The translations under genes were made by a program, and so were the position numbers. This document shows positions 7,467-14,874 of a DNA stretch of 29,751 bases, in pieces (the first letter of the stretch is position 1; each line of letters starts with the position of its first letter). This DNA comes from JAXGQD01 sp964401615. Its GTDB lineage: Bacteria > Bacillota > Clostridia > Saccharofermentanales > Fastidiosipilaceae. The notes beneath the pieces were generated by a model. That model ran no database searches. It saw nothing but the letters and a program-made list of their open reading frames with translations, and was not told where the DNA came from. Location: contig CAYNZF010000019.1 in assembly GCA_964401615.1 (NCBI GenBank), positions 1 to 29,751 on the forward strand, in the 5' to 3' direction.

Positions 7467-8924
7467 ATGACCCAGGCGGTGCCACAAGTGAAAGTTGATT
7501 CCAAGGCCAATATGTACATTTTCAATACCCTGACTCGGGAAAAAGAATTATTCAAACCTATCGAAGCGGGTAAGGTAAAAATTTACGCGTGCGGGCCGAC
7601 CGTATACAACTTTTTTCATCTGGGCAATGCCAGACCTTTCGTGACTTTTGACCTGCTGAGAAGATTTTTTGAGTATCTTGGTTATGAGGTCACTTTTGTA
7701 CAAAACTTCACCGACATTGATGACAAGGTTATCGCGAAAGCGAACGTTGAAGGGGTGACTTTCAACGAGGTGGCCGAACGTTACATAAAAGAGTACTTTG
7801 TTGATGCTGCGGGTCTGGGTATCCATCCGGCGACCTACCATCCGCGCGCGACCGAAACGATGGACGAAATCATCGCGATGGTAGCCGCGCTTCTGGAAAA
7901 GGGCTATTGCTATGCCGCTGAAGACGGGGTTTATTTTGAGCCGCGCAAGTTTAAGGACTACGGCAAGCTTTCACACATGCCCTTGGAAGATTTGGTAGCC
8001 GGGGCAGGAGAGCGCCAGGCGAAGTCCGAACAGAAACGCAACTCTGAGGATTTTGCCGTTTGGAAATTCGCTAAAGCCGGGGAGCCCGCCTGGGAAAGCC
8101 CCTGGGGAGCCGGTCGTCCGGGTTGGCACATAGAATGCTCAGCGATGAGCGAGAAATATTTGGGCGAGACCATCGATATTCATTGCGGTGGGCAGGATCT
8201 GATCTTTCCTCATCACGAAAATGAAATCGCTCAAAGCGAAGCCGCGCACGGCAAGGGTTTTGCCAATTATTGGATGCATAATGGTTTCATCAATGTGGAC
8301 AATGAAAAAATGGCGAAATCGACGGGCAATTTTTTCACGGTACGAGATTTGGCGGCTCGTTTCCCCTACGAAGTACTGCGCTTTTTCATGCTGACCGGGC
8401 ATTACCGCTCGCCCATCAATTTCTCCGATGTGCTGCTCGAAGCGGCTGCCAGTGCCTTGGAGCGTATCAAGACCTGCTTGAAGAACCTGGACTTCACCTT
8501 GACTGTCGATACTGCAATCGCGGGGAACGAAAGCGAAGCGCTCATGAAACTGCGCTCCGCCAACGCCGCTGCACGGGATGATTTCTCGCGCGCTATGGCG
8601 GATGATCTCAATACTCCGGAAGCGCTGGCCGTCATTTTTGGCTTGGTTTATCAGGCGAATCTGGTCCTGGCTGAAGGAGAAGCCGCGAATTCAGACGTTT
8701 TGAGCAATACAGCCGCGCTTTTACGGGAGTTGATGGACGTTTTGGGCTTCGACCTCTCATCCGCAGACGGGATTCCGGCTGTGGTGGAAGAGAAAGTGGC
8801 CGCGCGCAGCGCAGCTAAAAAAGCCCGCGATTTTGCCCTGGCGGATGCTCTCAGAGCTGAAATTACCGCTTTGGGTTATAAGGTGGAAGACACCGCCAAG
8901 GGTCCGCAGGTTTCTAAAATTTGA
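7467..8924 (+). CDS. cysS: Cysteinyl-tRNA synthetase
   Basis: This class I enzyme charges tRNA-Cys. The 485 residues include CGPTVYNFFHLGNARP, with the HIGH-equivalent HLGN at 51-54, zinc-binding Cys/His in the catalytic core (GWHIECSAM, HHENE), and KMAKS at 281-285, a KMSKS variant with Ala for the first Ser. The C-terminal helical domain ends RAEITALGYKVEDTAKGPQ, as expected. ATG 7467 has GGAGAGG just upstream; the family usually begins nearer MYIFNTLT (residue 16), so about 15 residues are extra. The gene follows the 6S-like RNA by under 20 bases and overlaps mrnC at its stop, giving a translationally coupled cysS-mrnC pair, a conserved order in Firmicutes. Confidence 0.96.
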   Translation: MTQAVPQVKVDSKANMYIFNTLTREKELFKPIEAGKVKIYACGPTVYNFFHLGNARPFVTFDLLRRFFEYLGYEVTFVQNFTDIDDKVIAKANVEGVTFNEVAERYIKEYFVDAAGLGIHPATYHPRATETMDEIIAMVAALLEKGYCYAAEDGVYFEPRKFKDYGKLSHMPLEDLVAGAGERQAKSEQKRNSEDFAVWKFAKAGEPAWESPWGAGRPGWHIECSAMSEKYLGETIDIHCGGQDLIFPHHENEIAQSEAAHGKGFANYWMHNGFINVDNEKMAKSTGNFFTVRDLAARFPYEVLRFFMLTGHYRSPINFSDVLLEAAASALERIKTCLKNLDFTLTVDTAIAGNESEALMKLRSANAAARDDFSRAMADDLNTPEALAVIFGLVYQANLVLAEGEAANSDVLSNTAALLRELMDVLGFDLSSADGIPAVVEEKVAARSAAKKARDFALADALRAEITALGYKVEDTAKGPQVSKI

Positions 8925-9316
8925 AGATATTTTCCGGCAATGTGAATGAAATACCCGCCGCAAGTCTGGCGTATATTGGGGACGCAGTCTTTGAACTGGC
9001 GGTCCGCGTCATGGTTTTGGGAGACGGACATCAAAAATCGGGTTCCTTACATAAAAAAAGCATTCAATATGCCAAAGCGCAGCGTCAAGCTCAATTCGCC
9101 AAATGGCTGATGGAAGACGAACGATTAACAGAAACAGAACGCGCGGCCTTGCTGCGTGGTCGCAATACCGACCCGGGGAGCATGGCTAAGCACGCTGATC
9201 CGGTCGACTACCGCTGGGCGACGGGCTTGGAATGCCTGCTGGGATTTTTATATCTGCGCGGAGAACAAATCAGACTGGAAGAGATCTTAGAATTATTGTT
9301 CAACAGCGAAGCGTGA
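8921..9316 (+). CDS. mrnC: Mini-ribonuclease III
   Basis: Mini-III is a dimeric RNase III-like enzyme without a double-strand-RNA-binding domain that trims the ends of 23S rRNA precursor. The 131-residue protein carries the RNase III signature AYIGDAVFEL with catalytic Asp21, and a conserved DPVDYRWATGLECLLGFLYL segment. Start TTG 8921 overlaps the cysS TGA by four bases (TTGA), which indicates coupled translation; no later start gives a full domain. Its position between cysS and rlmB matches B. subtilis and Clostridia. Assignment is firm. Confidence 0.93.
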   Translation: MKIFSGNVNEIPAASLAYIGDAVFELAVRVMVLGDGHQKSGSLHKKSIQYAKAQRQAQFAKWLMEDERLTETERAALLRGRNTDPGSMAKHADPVDYRWATGLECLLGFLYLRGEQIRLEEILELLFNSEA

Positions 9317-9359
9317 AGCACTGACAGCCGGGAAGGCCTGACGGAAACGCGAACATTGA

Positions 9360-9376
9360 CGTGGTAAATGACCACG
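9360..9376 (+). promoter_or_regulatory. Small hairpin just before the rlmB ribosome binding site
   Basis: CGTGGT and ACCACG form a 6-bp stem around AAATG, ending seven bases before GAAAGGAAG. It may affect translation of rlmB. There is no U-tract, so it is not a terminator. Confidence 0.3.
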
Positions 9377-9399
9377 AGGGCGAAAGGAAGCTCAATTTT

Positions 9400-11400
9400 A
9401 TGGCATATGATAACGACCGCAAAGACGGTGAAGGTGAAGGACGCGAGAAAAAAGGATATCAATCCAGGGGACCGTCATGGACGCGTAAACCCAGCGGCGA
9501 TCGGCCCTACGCAGACCGTCCGCAGGGCGACAGACCCCGCACAGACCGACCCTACGGAGACCGTCCGCAGGGTGACAGACCTCGCACCGCGCGACCCTAC
9601 GGAGACCGTCCACAGGGCGACAGACCACGCACTGACCGTCCTTACGGAGACCGTCCGCAGGGTGATAGACCTCGCACCGCACGACCCTATGGAGACCGTC
9701 CACAGGGTGATAGACCTCGTACTGACCGTCCTTATGGGGATCGTCCGCAGGGCGACAGACCCCGTTCGGACAGACCTTTTTCTGACAGACCCCGCAGCAG
9801 CCGCCCTTTCGGAGACCGCCCACAAGGTGACAGGCCTCGCAGCGACCGCCCCTTTGGTGATCGCCCGCAAGGCGACAGACCTCGCTCGGACAGACCTTTT
9901 TCTGACAGGCCTCGTTCGGATCGGCCCTTTTCGGACAGGCCCCGCTCAGACCGCTCCTTTGGTGATCGCCCGCAAGGCGACAGACCCCGTTCGGACAGAC
10001 CTTTTTCCGACAGACCCCGCTCAGACCGCTCCTTTGGTGATCGCCCGCAAAGCGACAGACCCCGTTCTGACAGACCTTTTTCCGACAGACCTCGTTCGGA
10101 CCGGCCCTTCTCCGACAGACCCCGTTCAGACCGTCCCTTTTCCGACAGACCTCGTTTTGGGGGCGGAGAAGGCGGTGACAGACGTAACGATGGCGAGCGG
10201 AAATTTGAACGCCGCGATGACCGTGGTGAAAGACGAAGCTATCCGTCCAGCCGGCCCTTTGACGGTGGTGGAGAACGCAAGTTCGGCGAAGCCAAGGCTT
10301 TTATACCCAGTGACCGCCGCGTAGCACTTAAGGACCGCGATGTGCATCGCGTGAAAGACGCAGCCTTCGAGGGCACCCCGTATGTCGAAATCTATCCCGA
10401 TGTCGAGTTGAGAGAAGATCGCCTGGAAGGCAGAAATCCCATTCAAGAAGCACTGAAAGCGGGCCGCACGATCGATAAACTGTGGGTTTTGAGAAGCAGC
10501 GATGGCAAAATTGAACCAAATCTGCTGAAAATCGTCTACGCAGTTCGTGATGCCGGTGGAATCGTGGTCGAAGTTGAAAAACCTGCCCTCGACAAAATGT
10601 CACAAACCCACGCCCATCAAGGCGTCATCGCCCAGACCGCGATGCACAATTATTATGAAATCGAAGACTTGCTGAATTTTGCCAAAGAGAAGGGCGAAAA
10701 ACCTTTCATCATTCTTCTGGACGAAATCCAGGATGCTTACAACCTCGGTTCGATCCTGCGTATAGCGGATGCGGTCGGTGTGCATGGCGTGGTCTTCCCC
10801 AAACGTCGTGCGATCGGACTGGATGCAGTAGTCGCCAAGGCCTCAGCAGGTGCCATTGAACATGTTAAATGCTGTCGGGTGAACAATTTGGTTCAAACCA
10901 TCGAATCCTTGAAAAAAGAAGGGGTCTGGATCGTCGGCACAAGCATGGACGGTGAAGTATTTTATGAAAACAACCGACTCAGCGACTCGATCGCCCTGGT
11001 GATCGGCAGTGAAGGTGAGGGCATGCGTCCTCTGGTCGAAAAACACTGCGATTTCAAGCTGGCCATCCCCATGATGGGTCAGATCAATTCACTCAACGCC
11101 GCCGTGGCAGCAGGCATCATCATTTTTGAAGCGGCTCGCCAAAGACAAGCCGCCGGCGGACCTAAGCTAAAAGTGCAAGACCGGAAAACCTCAGCCGGAT
11201 CCGCGGTCTGGAACGAAGCGGCAGACGGCAGCGACACGGCTGACATGGACGGTGACGCAGAAACACTCGAGGCTTTTGAAGCAGCTTTGCACACCACCTT
11301 CGAAACCGAAGTGGACGCGGCGGAGGCCTTGAACGCAGTCGCGGAAGCGATGGAAACAGCTGTGCAGATGTCGGATGCTCAAGGCGATGCGGAAGTCTGA
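9400..11400 (+). CDS. rlmB: 23S rRNA 2'-O-ribose methyltransferase (RlmB/SpoU family) with long DRP-repeat extension
   Basis: The C-terminal half is a standard SpoU/TrmH methyltransferase that uses S-adenosylmethionine to methylate a guanosine ribose in 23S rRNA. Its N-terminal substrate domain starts RLEGRNPIQEALKAG near residue 341. It then has NLGSILRIADAVGVHGVV, the motif IGSEGEGMRPLV near 533 and PMMGQINSLNAAVAAGI near 556, which form the trefoil-knot cofactor site. Ahead of this is an unusual extension: residues 33-253 are near-perfect repeats of DRPYGDRPQGDRPRT or DRPFSDRPRS type, then an Arg/Asp/Gly-rich stretch to about 330. An acidic tail of about 75 residues ends the protein. Total is 666 residues against about 250 for RlmB. 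ATG 9400 with AAAGGAAG nine bases upstream is the chosen start. The methyltransferase call is firm; the extension's role (disorder, RNA binding) is inference. Confidence 0.9.
   Translation: MAYDNDRKDGEGEGREKKGYQSRGPSWTRKPSGDRPYADRPQGDRPRTDRPYGDRPQGDRPRTARPYGDRPQGDRPRTDRPYGDRPQGDRPRTARPYGDRPQGDRPRTDRPYGDRPQGDRPRSDRPFSDRPRSSRPFGDRPQGDRPRSDRPFGDRPQGDRPRSDRPFSDRPRSDRPFSDRPRSDRSFGDRPQGDRPRSDRPFSDRPRSDRSFGDRPQSDRPRSDRPFSDRPRSDRPFSDRPRSDRPFSDRPRFGGGEGGDRRNDGERKFERRDDRGERRSYPSSRPFDGGGERKFGEAKAFIPSDRRVALKDRDVHRVKDAAFEGTPYVEIYPDVELREDRLEGRNPIQEALKAGRTIDKLWVLRSSDGKIEPNLLKIVYAVRDAGGIVVEVEKPALDKMSQTHAHQGVIAQTAMHNYYEIEDLLNFAKEKGEKPFIILLDEIQDAYNLGSILRIADAVGVHGVVFPKRRAIGLDAVVAKASAGAIEHVKCCRVNNLVQTIESLKKEGVWIVGTSMDGEVFYENNRLSDSIALVIGSEGEGMRPLVEKHCDFKLAIPMMGQINSLNAAVAAGIIIFEAARQRQAAGGPKLKVQDRKTSAGSAVWNEAADGSDTADMDGDAETLEAFEAALHTTFETEVDAAEALNAVAEAMETAVQMSDAQGDAEV
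9496..10158 (+). repeat. In-frame tandem repeats in rlmB
   Basis: About 660 bases of imperfect tandem repeats run with a 15-base sub-unit (five codons, DRPxx) and 30- or 45-base higher-order units. Left copies favour DRPYGDRPQGDRPRT and right copies DRPFSDRPRSDRPF. Unit lengths are multiples of three, so copy number can change without a frameshift. Confidence 0.9.
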
Positions 11401-12016
11401 AACAGAGGAAACACCACTTCAGGATCTGGCCGGCTTCAGTGATGAGGCGCTGGTCAGCGCCCACCAGGCGGGTGACAGCATGGCGTTTGAGCACTTGTTC
11501 AAGCGCTACGGACCCCTGGTGAAAAATCGCGCCTCTAAATCAGCGACTCACAGCTTACCGTATGACGATTTGCTCCAGGAAGGCATGGTTGGATTATTCA
11601 AGGCCGTGCAGGCTTTTGATGTACAGAAAACCGTGCCTTTCGCGGCCTTTGCCACCATGCTGGTGGAACACCAGATTGCAGATGCCGTAAAGCGAGAACT
11701 AAGAGAGAAGAATCGCATCCTTTCCGACGCCCTCTCATTGCACATACTGCGGGAGGACGAGTCAGCGGGTGAAAAATCGGCACTCGAAAGCAACGAAGAC
11801 GTGCTTCAACGTCTGATCGCGAGCGAACACGATGAGGCCTTACAAAAACAGCTGCGCATGACCTTGTCTGTTAAGGAGTACCAGGTCTTGAATTTACGTC
11901 TCAAGGGATACAGCTACGAACAAATCGCGGCCAGTCAGCAGCTTAGCAGCAAACAGGTTGACAACAGCCTGCAGCGCGCCAAGCGTAAGCTTAAAGAAGC
12001 GGCTTTTCTTGAATGA
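11375..12016 (+). CDS. sigH: RNA polymerase sigma factor, SigH-like
   Basis: This 213-residue sigma-70 family protein shows region 2 (AFEHLFKRYGPLVKNRA... and YDDLLQEGMVGLFKAVQAFD) and region 4, a helix-turn-helix (LSVKEYQVLNLRLKGYSYEQ...SSKQVDNSLQRAKRKLKEA). Length and domain content match SigH, the early-stationary and sporulation sigma factor of Firmicutes, and position directly after rlmB is the classic sigH locus. The proposed ATG 11375 overlaps the end of rlmB by 26 bases; ATG 11387 is an alternative, and neither has a strong ribosome binding site. Coupled translation from rlmB is likely. The sigma factor call is firm and the SigH identity rests mainly on gene order. Confidence 0.85.
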   Translation: MLKAMRKSETEETPLQDLAGFSDEALVSAHQAGDSMAFEHLFKRYGPLVKNRASKSATHSLPYDDLLQEGMVGLFKAVQAFDVQKTVPFAAFATMLVEHQIADAVKRELREKNRILSDALSLHILREDESAGEKSALESNEDVLQRLIASEHDEALQKQLRMTLSVKEYQVLNLRLKGYSYEQIAASQQLSSKQVDNSLQRAKRKLKEAAFLE

Positions 12017-12037
12017 ACGGCACAAGTTCGTTACAAT
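12009..12037 (+). promoter_or_regulatory. Promoter overlapping the end of sigH
   Basis: TTGAAT (12009-12014), a 17-base spacer and TACAAT (12032-12037) make a strong sigma-A-type promoter across the sigH stop codon. It drives the membrane-anchored protein downstream. The predicted start site falls on an ATG at 12044. Confidence 0.65.
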
Positions 12038-12043
12038 CATTTT

Positions 12044-12070
12044 ATGATTCAAGGACTTGGTCCGGCTTAA
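12044..12070 (+). CDS. Possible leaderless leader peptide, 8 aa
   Basis: ATG at 12044 lies exactly six bases after the TACAAT box, so it would sit at the transcript's 5' end. It encodes MIQGLGPA and a TAA. It may be a short translated leader for the gene starting at 12114, or chance. Very tentative. Confidence 0.2.
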   Translation: MIQGLGPA

Positions 12071-12113
12071 ACTGAGCGTAGCCGGTCTTAGTTTTGCCAA
12101 CATGGAGATGAGC

Positions 12114-13682
12114 GTGAAAAAGCACCCGATCAATAAAATATTTCGCATTGCCGCTGCCCTGGTCGTCATCGCCGGCCTGGTGGGCGGTGTTTTGCTTTAT
12201 CGCATTCAGTATAATTATCTCAGCGCCAGAGGTTTGAAAATTCCCAACGCGATCGCCCTTCTTTTTAAGACGGCCAGTCAAGAGGAGGCGAGCTGGATCG
12301 GCGAACTCAGCGAAAATCAACTCATGCAAAAGTTAGTGGACGCGAGCAGTCAGAGGTTGACGACTTTGGAGGTCTATCAATCCATTCCCAATTTTCAGCT
12401 CGACGGACTCAGTTTTGAGGAATTCGACCAATACATTTCCGCAATAAGAAAGGCCATGAAACAGAGCGATTTGAGTTTTCTGCCCATGTCGGCCGGTGAA
12501 AAAAAGGATATCCAAAAGTCCATCACCAAAATTTCTGCTGAAACGCTTATTAAAGCGGACAGCGCTGCTTTCTTCTGGATCAAGCCCATCAGCAGCTACA
12601 GCCTGAGCAGCCGCCTGCCCATCCTGCTGGCTAAAAGGGAGGATGGTTCTGCTTATTTGTCACGAGCATGGGTGAAGGCCGCTTTAGATATTTACAATTT
12701 TAGTCACTTGTATTTTTCGGCGGTCACCAATCGAGATTTTGACGCACTGAGCTACATCGAAACATCAGTTTCTGATGATCCGGAGCTGCGTCGGATCAAA
12801 GCGGAACGTGTCATCGATTTTTACGAAAAGGCGGTTGTCGGTTCGGGAGACAATTTTGAGATTCTGTCCTGGCGTATGGATCTGATGATTTTTCGCCAAA
12901 AAACGCTTCCTTTTGCCATAGGTAACGGCTCACAGCGTAACTATGTCGCGGCCTACGATTATCTGAGCGTTGATGTGGGTACACAGTCGAATGACACGCG
13001 TCTGGTTTACATCCTGCGAAGCGGGGAGAACTCCTTTCAAGTGCGCGATCTGATTCCTCAAGAATTCAAAGAAAGCGATTTTATGGTCAAGCTGCCGGAC
13101 GGAAGCACTCTCTTGCCGGGTAATCAAGTCGATTCGGAACAACTCAAGTCGCAATTCGGTGAAGTGCTGTCAATGCAGGAAACGAAGTCTTCGGTTTCAT
13201 CCACAGCAGCGATTTACACCGTCCTTTACAACGATGCGCACATCGTCCTGAAATCCGTGACTTTGGATGAGAAGGGTGGTTTTAGTGGAGTCGTGGATAA
13301 TCTGACACTGCTTTCAGCGGATTACTCGGTATCTGAAAACGAGATTCGGACCGGTGAAAGCACGGATGTGCTTGTCTCGGCTTATCCTTTCCTTGATCTG
13401 GTATCTTTTGTGGCGGTGGATCAGAACGGTCGTTATTACACAAATTTCGTTGTGCGCGAAAAAGAAATCAAGGCCATCGTTATCGGTCTACTATCAGCCA
13501 ATCGAACAGAATTGGGCGATTTGTTCAGTATGGATATAAGCAGTACAAACGAAGGGATCCCGACCGCAGCGCCGACCTTGACGCCCACGCCGACCCCCAC
13601 GCCCACACCTACGCCAACACCCACACCTACGCCTGCACCGACGGCTGCTCCTGAGGCGACGACGAGCGCAGCCGGCAGCTAG
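12114..13682 (+). CDS. Membrane-anchored extracellular protein with Thr-Pro tail, unknown function
   Basis: The predicted 522-residue protein starts with a basic stretch (MKKHPINKIFR) and one hydrophobic segment (about residues 11-30, IAAALVVIAGLVGGVLLY). This looks like an uncleaved signal anchor with the rest outside the cell. The body has no motif I recognise. The C-terminus is nine Thr-Pro dipeptides followed by an Ala/Thr/Pro-rich end, like the linkers of cell-wall-spanning surface proteins, but with no LPxTG sorting signal or carbohydrate-binding module after it. I chose GTG 12114 because GGAG sits six bases upstream; an upstream TTG at 12057 and ATG at 12102 have no such site. It has its own promoter at 12009-12037. 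Function unknown. Confidence 0.75.
   Translation: MKKHPINKIFRIAAALVVIAGLVGGVLLYRIQYNYLSARGLKIPNAIALLFKTASQEEASWIGELSENQLMQKLVDASSQRLTTLEVYQSIPNFQLDGLSFEEFDQYISAIRKAMKQSDLSFLPMSAGEKKDIQKSITKISAETLIKADSAAFFWIKPISSYSLSSRLPILLAKREDGSAYLSRAWVKAALDIYNFSHLYFSAVTNRDFDALSYIETSVSDDPELRRIKAERVIDFYEKAVVGSGDNFEILSWRMDLMIFRQKTLPFAIGNGSQRNYVAAYDYLSVDVGTQSNDTRLVYILRSGENSFQVRDLIPQEFKESDFMVKLPDGSTLLPGNQVDSEQLKSQFGEVLSMQETKSSVSSTAAIYTVLYNDAHIVLKSVTLDEKGGFSGVVDNLTLLSADYSVSENEIRTGESTDVLVSAYPFLDLVSFVAVDQNGRYYTNFVVREKEIKAIVIGLLSANRTELGDLFSMDISSTNEGIPTAAPTLTPTPTPTPTPTPTPTPTPAPTAAPEATTSAAGS
13570..13635 (+). repeat. Thr-Pro codon repeat
   Basis: ACG/ACA/ACC-CCC/CCT/CCA codon pairs encode nine consecutive Thr-Pro units near the end of the anchored protein. 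The codons vary within the run, so it is not a pure microsatellite. Confidence 0.85.
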
Positions 13683-13683
13683 A

Positions 13684-13700
13684 GCGCTCTTAAACAGCGC
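13684..13700. terminator. Weak hairpin between convergent genes
   Basis: GCGCT and AGCGC form a 5-bp stem around CTTAAAC, just after the stop of the anchored protein and before the end of the phosphatase gene. No T-run follows on either strand, so it is a poor terminator candidate. Confidence 0.25.
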
Positions 13701-13712
13701 CTGTCAGGGCCC

Positions 13713-14447
13713 TCAGTCTTCCAGCAAGCGCCGACGCAGCTTTGTCGCAAGACCTGAATTTACTCCGAAACTGGAAAAATAATCTTCTACACTCTTAAAA
13801 CGCTCGTGAAAAGCTTTGAGATATATGCGCATATTTTCTGCGTCTGAGCGAAAGAAGGGCTGATGCTTAGGTTCAACCTGGTCCAGCAAGGGTTTTAATA
13901 CCGGCCACATGTAGTCCGCAGAAACAGAGTAATTGGCAATGATGTCTTCATCCGCTGCGCCTGCGTTGAGCAGCAGCAGAGCGGCCAGTGTGCCTGTGCG
14001 ATCTTTGCCATGTGCGCAATGAAACAGTACGGCGCCTTCATCGACTGCGGCCAGAGTCTCGACCAGGTCTTTGAGATTGGGATGGGGCTGATCCAGGCCG
14101 ATGCAGTAAATATGACCAAGCGGATGAGCGCTTTCTTCCTCAGGGATGAGGCTCCACAGATATTCGTTGTCTATACTGTCCATGATGCTGATATTGCGAT
14201 ATTCCCAGGGACCTTCACCCTCCAGGGCACAGCGGCGGGCCTCGATTTCATGCGGGCGGCGCAAGTCGATGACCAGCCGAAGGTCAACTTTGTGGAAATA
14301 ATCGCGCATTTGATGGGTGCAGACTTCAGGGAGCTCCGAACGCAAGTAGCGGTGATATTGCGTGACAAGACCGTCCCGGGTGGGGATGCCGCCGAGGTCT
14401 CTCAAGTTTAGTAAGCCTTTCATGGGGATGTGACTGAGTTTTTTCAT
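13713..14447 (-). CDS. Tyrosine-protein phosphatase family protein
   Basis: The active-site loop HCAHGKDRTG, with catalytic Cys144 and Arg150, is the CX5R signature of the protein-tyrosine/dual-specificity phosphatase superfamily. The N-terminal NLRDLGGIPTRDG and DLRRPHEIEARR segments place it in the bacterial Tyr/Ser phosphatase group of about 240-260 residues that includes lipid phosphatase-like members. There is no signal peptide, so it is predicted cytoplasmic. ATG 14447 is preceded by GAGGAAAA on the minus strand. It stands alone, converging on the anchored protein. The natural substrate (phosphoprotein, phosphoinositide-like or nucleotide) cannot be read from the sequence. Confidence 0.88.
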   Translation of the reverse strand: MKKLSHIPMKGLLNLRDLGGIPTRDGLVTQYHRYLRSELPEVCTHQMRDYFHKVDLRLVIDLRRPHEIEARRCALEGEGPWEYRNISIMDSIDNEYLWSLIPEEESAHPLGHIYCIGLDQPHPNLKDLVETLAAVDEGAVLFHCAHGKDRTGTLAALLLLNAGAADEDIIANYSVSADYMWPVLKPLLDQVEPKHQPFFRSDAENMRIYLKAFHERFKSVEDYFSSFGVNSGLATKLRRRLLED

Positions 14448-14582
14448 AAATCATTTTCCTCGTAATTTGCTGCCCGGGCCTTTGTGAGTGGCAAAACAGT
14501 ACTACTTATTCGCTGCTTATATGATACTAAACTTTTGAACTATTTTAGCGATTTAAAAAATATTTGCAGAAGCATTGCCGCC

Positions 14583-14623
14583 AAAAAAATAAAAAGCCCT
14601 TGTAAACTCAAAGCTTACAAGGG
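14583..14623 (-). terminator. Terminator of tRNA-Arg
   Basis: On the minus strand, CCCTTGTAA pairs with TTACAAGGG around a 9-base loop and is followed by CTTTTTATTTTTTT. This is a textbook intrinsic terminator just after the tRNA. Confidence 0.9.
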
Positions 14624-14631
14624 TCTTGTTG

Positions 14632-14708
<77 letters not shown>

Positions 14709-14724
14709 ATGTGCAACATAGGAG

Positions 14725-14753
14725 ATTCTATACGTCCTCGACGCGAAAGTCAA
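14725..14753 (-). promoter_or_regulatory. Promoter of tRNA-Arg
   Basis: On the minus strand, TTGACT (14748-14753), a 17-base spacer and TAGAAT (14725-14730) form a near-consensus promoter. The predicted start is about 10 bases before the mature tRNA 5' end. Confidence 0.8.
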
Positions 14754-14874
14754 GGCAAAATATTATTAGGCAAAACAAAAAAATGCGATTTTGCTATTCT
14801 TTTTGCCGTTTGGTTCTGTTAGAATACCTAAGTGCGTTTTTAAAACGGATGCATCTCGGAAAGGTTGTGAAATC

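Noticed and set aside
9398..9870. Two long antisense open frames over the rlmB repeats
   Set aside because: Same cause: repeated sequence free of stops on the opposite strand. No ribosome binding sites or recognisable motifs.
9496..10158. CRISPR-like repetitive array
   Set aside because: Repeats are contiguous, imperfect and in frame with a protein; there are no unique spacers and no cas genes.
9368..10324. Long overlapping open frame within rlmB on the plus strand
   Set aside because: It is a by-product of codon-length repeats without stop codons in the other frames. Its translation is low-complexity and the RlmB frame has the conserved domain.
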